Origin: Dermatophagoides farinae
Taxonomy: Eukaryota; Arthropoda; Arachnida; Sarcoptiformes; Pyroglyphidae
Direction: 5' to 3'
Assembly (NCBI RefSeq): GCF_024713945.1
Contig: NC_134681.1
Span: 2,418,001 to 2,482,000, forward strand
Length of the DNA: 64,000 bases
The notes under the pieces are model-generated. The model searched no databases and was not told where the DNA came from. It was given only the letters and a program-made list of their open reading frames with translations. This document shows positions 1 to 10,487 of this stretch, in pieces (position 1 is the stretch's first letter; each line of letters starts with the position of its first letter). The translations under genes were made by a program, and so were the position numbers.

Positions 1-971
1 TGAAAATAATATGGACAACGTGGAATATATTCTTGATGAAGGTCCTTATATATTTCGTAATGCAATACCCGGTGTTAGCCGTGATGTAGCCATGATTGGT
101 GTTGCCGAAAAAGGTTTGGTGAATATCAAACTGAGTACTGATGGTGCCGTTGGACATTCATCATTGCCGCCTAAACAAACAAGCATTGTACGTATGGCTA
201 AAGCTGTATCGAAATTGAATGCCGATAGTCATCCAAATCTGTTTGGTTATGGTCCAGAAAAAGATATGATTGAAGCATTGGCACCATATTGTTCATTACC
301 ATATCGTATATTATATACAAATCTATGGCTATTCTCACCAATAGTGGCTAAATTACTTGAAAATGATAAATTAATGAATAGTTTTATACGAACCACTACT
401 GCCGTAACCATATTCACTAGTGGTATAAAGGTATTTTGCTTCGAAAAAAAAAACTTTTCAAATTCCTTTTTTTAAAAAAATTCTCATTTTTTTCAATTTA
501 TAGGATAATGTATTACCCGGAAAAGCTGAAGCAATCGTAAATCATCGAATTTATCCATTAAATCGTGTTGAAGATGTATTACGACGTGATATTGAAATTA
601 TTGATGATGATCAGATTAATGTTGAAGTATTGGGCGTTGCCATACAACCACATCCAATATCATCATATGGTCATGATTCATTTGGTTATCAAACGATTCG
701 TCAAAGCATACAGCAAGTATTTCCGGATATTGCAATAATACCTGGTATGATGTACGCTGCAACCGATACACGTTGGTATCTAAATTTCACCAATAATATA
801 TATCGTTTTTCACCCGGTTATATAACAATGGAACAATTTTCCATTGTACATGGTCACAATGAACGTATATCAAAAGATAACTACTTAAAATTGGTCAATT
901 TTTATCATCATATTATTATGAATTCAAACGATGCTCAAGTGGACATTGCATTTTTTAAGGATGAATTTTGA
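1..971 (+). CDS. PM20D1: PM20D1-like M20 peptidase / N-acyl-amino-acid hydrolase (5' partial)
   Basis: Exons 1-430 and 504-971; the intron 431-503 (GTATTT...ATAG) joins in phase 0. The reading frame is open to the left edge, so the N-terminal catalytic half lies outside the window. The visible part aligns along its whole length, from memory, with the C-terminal two thirds of animal PM20D1: LDEGP, AEKG, then GHSSLPPKQTS in the dimerisation (lid) domain, IRTTTAVTIF, and after the intron PGKAEAIVNHRIYP. The second half of the catalytic domain has ATDTR and VHGHNE, whose His is the expected C-terminal metal ligand. M20 enzymes bind two zinc ions; PM20D1 condenses or hydrolyses N-fatty-acyl amino acids and is secreted in vertebrates. 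A signal peptide cannot be checked here. It ends tail-to-tail with the ceramide synthase gene, 177 bp apart. Confidence 0.9.
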
Positions 972-1148
972 ACTTCAAATGAATGGCACAAGAAAAACAC
1001 AACAAAGAAAAACCGGAAAAAAATCCAAATAATATTGATATATCTTGTCATTTTAACATTTTAACATTTTGTTTTTTTTTGTTTTTGATTGTTTGTTTGA
1101 TAAATAATACTTCAAATATTTGATTTGAATTCATTCGTTGTTGTTATT

Positions 1149-2413
1149 TTAATTTTGTTTGCATTTATTTTGATTATGGTCATCATCATCATCAGCATCA
1201 TCATCTGATTCGCGTGGATCATCTATTTTACAATTTTTGCGCCATAAACCATTAATAATTAAATTAACAATGAGCTAGATGAGTTTGAATTTAGAGAACA
1301 GAATGAATAAGAAAAATAAAGAATAAATAAAAACAAAAATATCATACCACAGCCCAGAATACATCCATACAATAGATTATTAATAGAAATGAAAATAGAC
1401 CATATCCAAATGTGAATAATTCCCGTGAAACAATTTCATTGAGAAATGTAATTGATTCCATCAATGAAATCATTGGAAATAGATAAAGACGATAATAGAA
1501 CCAAGCGATAATAAATAGAGCAAAATTCATGATACGTATTTTCGATTCCAGATATTTTATCAATGATAATTGTAGACATACAAGACATTTGCTTCCTTCA
1601 AGAATGACATCACAGATATCATGAAAATAAATGACCGTAACACCGACATTGTGTAATCTTTGATTGGAAATTGGAATAATAAAAAAAAAGAATTATTCAC
1701 AAATTATTCAGACACATACACACACAATGCTTACCGGACCCAATAAGAGAATGATAATAAGAATAATGTAACAACATGATGAATAATCATGACGATTGAA
1801 TCATATTTCCATGAATTGATAAAATAAACAGCATAAATTGAATGTAAATAGAATCCAATTTCAAGCCAATATAAATATTTAATCAATACCGGTATTGGTC
1901 GTTCAACACTATAGTCTGTAGGATAAAAATAAAAAAAAAAACAGATGAAATTTTAAGTATTCATTCACAGCTCAAACAACATACTTGTGAATATACGACT
2001 TGGATCTTCAATGAAACCATTTGAATTTATAATCAAAGCAGCAATAATGGTTGTAAATGTATAGAATGAAAATGACCAACCAGATTCAATAAATTTTCGT
2101 TCATTTCTGGCTGAAACATAGCCATTTTTAATGAGATTATTCTGCAGATATAGGAAAAAAAATTATTATCCAATCATCACCAAATTATCGATTAAACACA
2201 TACCCGAATAAAATTCATCCATAATGATTTTCGTATTACGGTCATAATGATAGCAAACGCAATTATTAAGGCCATCTGTCGTTGATAGTCATCATTATAT
2301 TTGAATGATAATTCAAGACCATTTTTAAATTCATTATAATGAATAAAAGTTCCTGGCCATTTATCAATCAACAAAGATATTGATTGATTGAAAAAATTCA
2401 AATAATTTTGCAT
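1149..2413 (-). CDS. CERS1: Ceramide synthase, CERS1-like (TLC domain)
   Basis: Five exons: 2413-2204, 2141-1985, 1915-1735, 1657-1348, 1274-1149; introns of 62-77 nt; 327 aa. Multi-pass ER enzyme that N-acylates sphingoid bases with fatty acyl-CoA. The TLC domain starts near residue 85 (RKFIESGWSFSFY). The catalytic Lag1 stretch at about 183-199 reads RLHNVGVTVIYFHDICD, with the HD...D residues; FYYRLYLFP follows, matching vertebrate CERS1 more closely than CERS2-6. HHVVTL precedes it. There is no homeodomain-like segment, again as in CERS1. The C-terminus is acidic (DDDADDDDD), like the phosphorylated tails of the family. The start is the ATG at 2413: the frame is open further upstream but only to non-ATG codons. 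Length is close to the family's roughly 350 aa. Confidence 0.9.
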
Positions 2414-3003
2414 ATTGATGAAAAATAGAAGAAAAATTTTCACTTTCAAATGTGATGATTAACACCCAACACAAACACAGAAACCAAACAAAAACATAAA
2501 TCCACTCAGAGTGGAGCAATGTCAGATCTAGAAAACAACAACACGACAAATGGTAATAAAACAAACAAAAAGAAAAAAATATCAATCTGATGGTTGATAC
2601 AGGTAGTTGAACTTGATAATAATAAATGATGTTTGATGATGATGATGATGATTGTAATAAAAAAAATTTTTTTTTAAGAAAAAAAAAGAGAAATTGAATG
2701 AAACAACAAAATACGATATAAAGAATGGCGGCGGTATCGTCGTTGAAATTGGTGGTGATGATGATGGTTGTTGTTATTGTTGTTGTTGATTGTTGATTGT
2801 CGTGTTGGTCATAAGGCAACAAACCAACGATAGTCGTTTTTTGTTTCACTTGTTATAACTAAATTTGAAATTGAAATGTGCGAAAATAAAACAAAAATCA
2901 AAAGCACATGCACAGAGAGAATGAGTGATGAATAGTCAACAAGTTTTTTTTTCAAAAAAGAAAAAAATTGTTAAAAAACAAATCAAATATATACTCTTTA
3001 TAT

Positions 3004-3027
3004 ACACACACACACACACACACACAC
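3004..3027. repeat. (AC)12 microsatellite
   Basis: Uninterrupted AC dinucleotide repeat of 24 nt. Many similar tracts occur through the window. Confidence 0.95.
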
Positions 3028-3602
3028 GGTCGACATCCGATCAATCAATAATGTTCAATATATAATGATGATGATGATTATATGCATATATAGCCAATGA
3101 CATGTTGTTGATCATCATCAATGATATGTATTCAATGCAATCCATATACGCACAAAAATATTTTTATTTGTACATCAAAATACCCTGTAAATAAATATTA
3201 GACAAACAATATATATATACATTGAACGTGTGTGTGTGTGTGGTGTGCGTGTTTGTGTGATAAATCAATGGTAATGATGAGGTGAAAATAGAGAAAATAA
3301 AAAAAAGTGGCAATGTGTGTATTTTGATAACCAAATGCAAACAATCTTTCTTTTTTTTTCTTTTTTTTTGTTCACAATTTCTACATTGAAAATATTTGAT
3401 TCATACATTCATCATTGTCTGATTGATTTGATTTGGTTATTTTTTTTTTTTTTATTAAATGAGAAAAAAAACAATCATCATTATTATCATCATCATTAGT
3501 AGTAGCAGTATAAATATAAATAAATAAATAAATATATGTCCTGATCGAAATAAAAAAAAACAAAAATATGAAAATAACGATGATAAGAAGATTCTCAAAA
3601 TA

Positions 3603-3924
3603 CAGTGGACTCGCTCTACTTTGCTGAACAATTTTGTTCCAGAAAAAAAATGTTCGCAAATCGAAATATAATGTGCAGAGGAAATCAATCACTTTCGCAA
3701 ATTTTTGTGTGTGTATGTGTAAACTGCAGGAAAAAAAATTTTTAATTTCCGGTTGAAATTTAGCATTCAATTTCATCATCATTCATTTATGATGATTGAT
3801 TAATCAGTTTGATTGGCAACTAAAAATTATCAATATTTCCATTTTTCATTGGAAAAATTCACAATTTCAAATTGAAAATTTTTTTTTTTTGCTAAAATTT
3901 TGTTCGTCAGTCGAGTACCCACTG
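3603..3924. mobile_element. pogo/Tigger-like MITE (Tc1/mariner superfamily)
   Basis: A 322-bp non-coding element. The left end is CAGTGGACTCG and the right end, read on the other strand, is CAGTGGGTACTCG; GAAC-containing, AT-rich sequence follows inside each end, so the terminal inverted repeats extend imperfectly for about 35-40 bp. TA dinucleotides flank both ends (3601-3602 and 3925-3926), as expected for the TA target duplication of the superfamily. Termini beginning CAG followed by a TACTCG...GAAC pattern are typical of pogo/Tigger elements. There is no transposase frame, so it would be a non-autonomous copy. TIR divergence suggests it is not recent. Confidence 0.75.
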
Positions 3925-6441
3925 TATCATTTCTCTCTGTGTGTGTGTGTGCGTTTGTTTGTTTGTTTGTTTGTTATAGTAGTAGGATTATTTTTCAAAT
4001 AAAAATGTCACATTTAGATATATAGGCGTTTTATTATGATGATGACAAACAGAAAGAAAAAAAAAACAAGAATGACAATTATATTATCCACATAATGATT
4101 GATTTCAATAATTTTTTTTGTTCAATTTGTTTATTTTTGTTTTCTTAGAATTCTTTGATTAGTTTTGTTTTATCGATTATGATTTTTATCGAAATGACAA
4201 ATCAAAGATAATAGATGGTTTGTGTGTGTGTGGGTTCCATTTTGTTATTGTTTTGTTTGAAATTCCAGATAATCAGTAAAAAATGGAAATGAAAAAAAAG
4301 AAAAAAAAATTTTAAACCATTTTTCATTGAACGTTTATGTGAATTTATTTACATATAGATTATATATCGGTCGTCGCCATAGTTGTTAATCTCATTCGCA
4401 ATCATTTGCCATTGTCGTTGTCGTCATGAATGTGATGGGAAACCTATCGATAGGCTGATAATAATTAATAATAATTTTTTTTCCATTGGATTCTATATTT
4501 ATATTGTAATTTTTCATGTTTTTTTTTACAATTCACATTGAACAATAATGATAACCTCAACAGTGGCTAGAAATAAAGTCAATGAACGGTTTATTTGGAT
4601 AAAAACGAACAATTACAATTAAAAACATCTTTAAGCATGAAGATATATTTTTTTTGTTGTTGTTGTTGTTGTTAGATAGATTCAAGTGATTCAAGGGAAC
4701 CAGCGTGTGCGCATGTGCGATTTCTTTTACAAGTTTTTAATTAATAAATTCATTTCCTCTTTTTTTTGCGGTGGTCAAAGGATAAAGATAGATTTCTCTC
4801 TCTCTCTCTCACACACAGAAATATTACTCGTGTGACCGTCGACATGATGATGCTGAAGAAACGAGTTTTTATTTCTCTTTTTTTTCCAATAAAAATCGGA
4901 AGGAAATTAACAACAACGACGATGATGAAAAAAAAACGAAAGTCAATCCAATCTCCAATTAACTATTTAATCATCGAAGAACATGAAAAAGAAAAACTCG
5001 TTCGTATTTTTTTTTTGGATTTCCAATTTTTTTCCCTTCATGTCGTTCCAATTGAGATCAAATTTAAATGGGAAAAAAAGATGTTCAATGAAAATAGTAT
5101 GCACATTGGTCAAGTGAGAAAAGAGAAAAAATCTAACCAACTACTCATGTGTATTTTGTAACGAAATTTTATATATATATTAAATTTATTGCTGTAAAAC
5201 ATGTTTTACTTTGCTCATTTTTGAAATATAATTAATGAATCAGTTACAAATATCGATTTTTTTTATTTTTTGTAAGAAAAAAAATGATGAAATGATGAAA
5301 TGAGAAATTTGAAAAAGAAAAAGAAACAAAAACTTTGAAAGAAATGCACCTAAAAAAACTTGTTGCTGCTCATTTAAGCTAATGATATCCAATTGATGAT
5401 GATGATGATGACCATTGGATCCATTGATGAAAGTGAAAAAAAAATGAAGGAGAACTTTTTTTCAATACAAGAAACGACAACAACAAGGACAACTACAACA
5501 ACAACAAGCTTTGATATCTTATCCAAGCAAGCTAGATTTTTTTTTGTTGTTGATTATACAGGTGGGAGATCCACAAATACACACACACACACACAAACAG
5601 TTAATGAATGAAACTTTTTGGCTAACTAACTAGAAAATAAACTAATGAAACTAGATTCGATAGCCATATCTTTGGCTTTATTTTTTTCAATAGAACGATG
5701 GATTTGATGTTGTGGTGAGGCTTTTCTATGGGAATAGATCGATAGATGATAGAAACATTTCGGATCATGTAGAAACAACATCCTTTTTTTCAAATGAAAC
5801 AACAACAACAACAACAACAACAAATAATCAGAAATATTGACTTTTTTTTCGTTGTGGTTGTTGTTGTTGTTTTTTTTCAATAATCAATCAATTGATTAAA
5901 ATTGCTGATCATTTTGTTGTTGTTGTTGTTATAAATATATAAATGAAAATCAATTCTATACATTGATCAATGTGCATGTGTGTGTGTGTGTGTGTGTGAT
6001 TTATTCGACAATTTTCATTTCCCCTTTCAATTGTTTGTTGTATTAATTATTCAGTGATTTTGATATGTGAAAAAAAAATCGGATGATGATGATGTTTATC
6101 ATTCATTCATTAATCGAATGATGACAATTTTTTTTAAATCAATCAATCAATCAATCAACTTTGAAATTTTTTTTTATCATTTTGTTTTAATAATTTGTAT
6201 ATCCATAAATGTGTTTCTGTGTGTGCGTGTGTGCATGGCATTTGTTTCATCAAAAATTTCCACCTCTTTACTTCTTGTTTGTACGAAAAAAAAAACAAAA
6301 TTTGATCTTTGAACTGAACTTGATTTCATTCAGAGAAAAAAAAATTGAATCGGAAAAGTGATAAAGATTTGTTTGTTTGTTTGTTTTGTTTTTTATTGGG
6401 TTCGTGTGTATGTTGAATTTATATTATTGAATTGAAAATAC

Positions 6442-7581
6442 ATGCTTAGAACCGCGAAAAAAACAACCACAACCACAACCACAAACATGGCAATCGATTG
6501 TAATCATCGAGCAATCATTGCTCAAGCATATAAATTACCATCAATATTCATATTGATCACATCATTTTCATATATTTCATCCGAATTATTATACTGGATG
6601 TTATTATACATGGTTATATTTACATTCATACCGAATGCATTACATTCATTGTTTCTCATATTTATTGCAACAAATGATCGATTAAAACAACGACAACAAC
6701 AACAACAACAATCGATTATTAATAATGAGAAACAAACAACAACAACAACAACAAGATGGTCAAAAATTAGCCATTTATTATTGGCCAAACAAATATGGAT
6801 GACTGAAAAATTGGCAAATTTCATTTCAAATCTTATTGATCTATACGCATGGCTGGCACATTCGTATGAAATTGTTGGCTTGGAAAATGTTCCTGATGAT
6901 CCGAAACGACCAGCATTGATGATCTGTTATCATGGTATATTACCGACGGATATGATTTTTGTTTATAATCAAATTTATAAAAAATATCACCGTTTTCCAC
7001 GTGCTGTTGGTGATCGTTTTCTATTCATATTTGGCAATCTAATACGTGATTATATTTTTCCCGGTCCGGCCGACAAATGTATTGAAACATTAAAACAAGG
7101 ACATTTACTCGTGATAGCACCAGGTGGCACTAGAGAAGCACAATTTGCAACAACACAATATGAAACATTATGGAATAATCGTTGTGGCTTTGCTCGTGTT
7201 GCACGTGAAGCCAAAGTGGATATAATACCGATATTTACAAAAAATTCACGACAAATCTATATAATACCGAGAATATTTCAGATAATATTGAAACCAATAT
7301 ATGAATGTACACGTATACCAGTTGTACCATTTTTCGGTGGATTTCCCGTTAAATTAACATCATTCATTGGTAAACCAATACATTATGATTCAGCTGATAA
7401 TGCTGAACAATTGGCAAGGATATGTCAGAAAACAATTGATGATATGATAGCAACATATCAAACATTTCCGGCAACAATAATTGGCGCTCTTAAAGAGCGT
7501 TTTATTAAATGTGATAATTGTTCGACCAACACCAACACCAACACCAACACCAGCACCACCACAACAGCAAAAAATGAATGA
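6442..7581 (+). CDS. TMEM68: TMEM68-like ER acyltransferase (LPLAT/MGAT family)
   Basis: Single exon, 379 aa. Two hydrophobic segments (about residues 32-52 and 56-77) would anchor it in the ER membrane. A Gln/Thr-rich microsatellite-coded linker (about 83-104) precedes the acyltransferase domain. The active-site block YHGILPTD has His164 and Asp170 with the HGxLPxD spacing of TMEM68; APGGTREA, GFARVAREAKVDIIPIFT and FFGGFPVKL follow, all hallmarks of TMEM68. Family members make triacylglycerol or alkyl-ether neutral lipids. The low-complexity linker and a Thr/Asn-rich tail (after about residue 359) look like local expansions. The ATG at 6442 is the first in frame; the ATG at 6487 is a plausible alternative with a better context (AACATGG). 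Confidence 0.9.
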   Translation: MLRTAKKTTTTTTTNMAIDCNHRAIIAQAYKLPSIFILITSFSYISSELLYWMLLYMVIFTFIPNALHSLFLIFIATNDRLKQRQQQQQQSIINNEKQTTTTTTRWSKISHLLLAKQIWMTEKLANFISNLIDLYAWLAHSYEIVGLENVPDDPKRPALMICYHGILPTDMIFVYNQIYKKYHRFPRAVGDRFLFIFGNLIRDYIFPGPADKCIETLKQGHLLVIAPGGTREAQFATTQYETLWNNRCGFARVAREAKVDIIPIFTKNSRQIYIIPRIFQIILKPIYECTRIPVVPFFGGFPVKLTSFIGKPIHYDSADNAEQLARICQKTIDDMIATYQTFPATIIGALKERFIKCDNCSTNTNTNTNTSTTTTAKNE

Positions 7582-7598
7582 CCATTCTCATTTTAACA

Positions 7599-7604
7599 AA
7601 TAAA
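7599..7604 (+). promoter_or_regulatory. Candidate polyadenylation signal AATAAA (TMEM68-like gene)
   Basis: AATAAA 18 nt after the stop codon. The close spacing would give a very short 3' UTR. Confidence 0.45.
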
Positions 7605-8705
7605 ATTTTTTTGGATCATTTTTTTCGAAAAAAAAATCAATTTTTCCACCCCCAATTCACAGAATCATTGCCTGAAATATTTCCCATCGTTATTAGATTG
7701 AATATATAAAAATTTTAATTGTAAAAAAAATTATTAAAAAAAGTAATCATAAAAAATATACTTACATTGTATGAATTTTTTTGTTCACCTAAACCAAACA
7801 AATTAATCATCAATTTTTTTCTGGAACAAAATCCAGGCTTAGAAATTCGCGTGCATGTGTGTGTGTGTGTATGCATAAATGTTAAAAGGTCAGTAGGTCA
7901 GAGATTTTTTTTTTGTTGTGTGTTTTGTTTTGTTTTCATCCATTCACAATTACTGACTTTTGCTCTCATTTTTCTTTGTGTTTAGTTTTTTTTCTGGCTA
8001 TTATGAATGTTTCTTTCTTTTTCACGATGATGATGATGTTGATGATGATGATGGTGGTGATGGTGACGACGCCAAACAACACAATTATGATGATGATCAA
8101 AAATGAAAAAGCAAAAGCAAAAAAAAAAGAAATGAAAAACGATCAAACTTGATGATGATGGTAATGGTTTGAAAAAAAATGAGAGCCAAATTCGGCTTTT
8201 TAAACAAAGAAAAAAAAAGTCAATCTTTATTCAATCCGGTATCAGATACAAGATTGGAAATATGAATATATATGATTCACTCAAAAACATAACATCGCTA
8301 GTTTTTTTTCATTTTCTGTCTTCTTCCTTTCCCCCCCCCGCACACACACGCACACACATAATTCATCAACAGGTGTGTGCATGATATCCAAAAAGAATTA
8401 AAATGAAAAAAAATCGATCCTATTTTGTTCAGTTGATTCATTCATTCCATATTCAGCAGTCATATGTGTTTGTCCGTGTGTGTGTGTGTGTGTGTATGAT
8501 TATTAATTTTCTCTATATATATTCATGAAAGCAGAAAAACTACTAAACTAAATAAAATACTAATTTGAATTTGAATATATTCAAATTTAGTCAATAAGGC
8601 TATGAGCAATCAAGAAGAAAGAAGAAGATGATGATGAAAAAACAACTTGAATCATAGACAGATCTTGAATGATTAGTCGTTTTTTTTTCTCGTCGCTGTC
8701 GTTTT

Positions 8706-8719
8706 CGTCGTCGTCGTCG

Positions 8720-8750
<31 letters not shown>
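8706..8750. repeat. (GTC/GTT)n trinucleotide microsatellite
   Basis: About 45 nt of GTC units passing into GTT units, in intergenic DNA. The same GTT/CAA unit encodes Gln or Asn runs in neighbouring genes. Confidence 0.9.
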
Positions 8751-8752
<2 letters not shown>

Positions 8753-9558
8753 GTTATAGTTTGAAACATGAAAAAAAAGACAACTTTTTTTTTGCCCAAA
8801 AAGAAAAAAATCTTCATCCCAATAGACGTTTGATGGGATGATGATGATGATGATGAAAAAAAAGAAAGAAGAAAGCTCTTTACATGCTGCGCCGACATCT
8901 CTTTCACCGCTTTTTTTCCATTTATTTTCGCTATAATGAATTTCATGATTACGAAAATTTTGTTGCTTGCTTACTTTCTTTCAATTCATTCATTCATTCA
9001 TTTAAGTGTCAGGTTATAGTCTGATGATGATGATGATGATGATGATGATCATAATTCAAAGTTCCGTCTTGAAAATGTGAACATAGCCGACCGACCGACC
9101 AACCGACCGTAAATACAAATTGATCGAAACAAAAATCATCATCATCATCAATAACCAAACGGTTATTTACCTGTTGTTTGATAATTATAATTTTTTATCG
9201 ATTCTCAATAGAAAAAAAAATCATAAATTCAATTCACATCTATATCCTTTCAGTCTTTGTCTGTTGCTCGATAGTCAATCATCATCATCATCATCAATAT
9301 GGAAACTGTTTAAACACAACACAATTATTGATGTTGTAGTAGTAGTAGTGGTCATCGTCTTTTTTGATCCATTTGAATTTGGATCTATCCAGTTTTATCT
9401 GCAGCATCAATAACAGCAAAAGCAACGAAGAAAAAAACGTGTCATTTCAAATTTTGAATTTTTTACTTTTTTTTACTGTTGTGTGTGTGTGTGGATTCGT
9501 CACTTTTTTTCGTTGTATTTCCGGTGATAATTTATTTTAGATATTAATCGATCAAACA

Positions 9559-10487
9559 ATGGTAATTGTATTGATTTTATTGATTTCATATATATATTAA
9601 TTAATGATAAAATTTATTCATTTCAATAAAAACAGAAATCATCAACAATATCAATGTTGTCCACGTTTTTCAATTGTTTAATCATTCAATTATTTTTGAT
9701 TACGATTGTGATTGCATTGCAAAAAAATCAACCATCACCATCATCAACATTATTTGAAGATTATGATGATGATAATCCAATAAATTCACCATCCAGTAAT
9801 AATAATAATAATAATGATGGCCATTCAAAAATAGCTAATGAAAATTTTAGTAACGAGGCTAGTCCAAATAATAATGATGAATATATTGGTGATTCTGGTG
9901 GTGATGGTAAATTATACGAAGATAATGAACAAGAAAATTTAGCTAAAACAAAATTCAGTGATGAACGTTTTGCACGTTTATTTCCATCACGTGGTGGTAT
10001 TAGAAGCAATGGCCGTTATGATGATCGTCGTTTGATGCCAAAAGAAATTGCTAAACCTAAACCAACATTGCCATCATTTATAAAAAGTACACCGCCGTTG
10101 ATTAAATTACATATAACAACACCATCACCATTATTATCATCAAGAAATCTACAACGGCAACGATCATCAGCGACAAATGTAACACCGATTCCATCAAGAA
10201 AACAACAACAAGCCAGTACTACATCACGTCCAATAAATAATATTCAAGCAGCACGTAATCGATTATTAGGCCAACAACAACAACAACAGCAACAATCATT
10301 ACAGAAATCAAATAGACAATTATCTGGTCGATTATCAACAACCACAACAACAACAACAACACCGTCACCATCACAAAGAAGGCGTTACAATGGTTCATCA
10401 TCCATCAATAATAATCTTGGTTCACGATTTTCTAGAAATCAAAATTCCACAATACCATCATTGAATCCACGTGGACGTAATTTTTGA
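9559..10487 (+). CDS. Predicted secreted low-complexity protein, unknown function
   Basis: The main exon is open from the ATG at 9654 to 10487 (277 aa). A strong signal peptide follows that start (LSTFFNCLIIQLFLITIVIA). Upstream, an ATG at 9559-9561 is followed immediately by a donor (GTAATT, 9562) and an acceptor (AACAG, 9635). This joins in frame and adds MKSSTIS, giving a basic n-region and 284 aa; I list the CDS from that ATG, but the start at 9654 is equally possible. After the signal peptide come an acidic, Asn/Asp-rich segment, a basic stretch (ERFARLFPSRGGIRSNGRYD) and a long Ser/Thr/Pro/Gln/Arg-rich tail suited to O-glycosylation or disorder. I recognise no domain and no cysteine framework. 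Confidence 0.65.

Larger units (their letters stand above)
2414..6441. other. Intergenic region between divergent CERS1-like and TMEM68-like genes
   Basis: About 4 kb with no supportable gene. It holds the promoters of two divergent genes, a pogo-like miniature transposon (3603-3924), a CA repeat (3004-3027), GT repeats near 3230 and 5972-5998, GTT/CAA runs around 4660, 5480, 5810 and 5915, and many poly-T and CAT runs. Open frames here are low-complexity (Met, Lys, Phe or Thr runs read from microsatellites) and show no domain. Confidence 0.7.
7582..9558. other. Intergenic, microsatellite-rich, no gene seen
   Basis: About 2 kb of AT-rich sequence with GT repeats (around 7856 and 8475), a long GTC/GTT tract (8706-8750), CCGA repeats near 9090 and repeated GAT/CAT runs. 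Open frames are homopolymeric translations of the repeats. Nothing coding is supported. Confidence 0.65.

Noticed and set aside
2364-2849. 161-aa minus-strand frame upstream of the ceramide synthase
   Set aside because: Ile/Thr/Phe runs from microsatellites, overlaps exon 1 of the ceramide synthase in another frame, no domain.
4766-5161. 131-aa plus-strand frame
   Set aside because: Lys/Phe/Arg-rich translation of AT-rich DNA with no ATG at its start, no domain and no splice partners.
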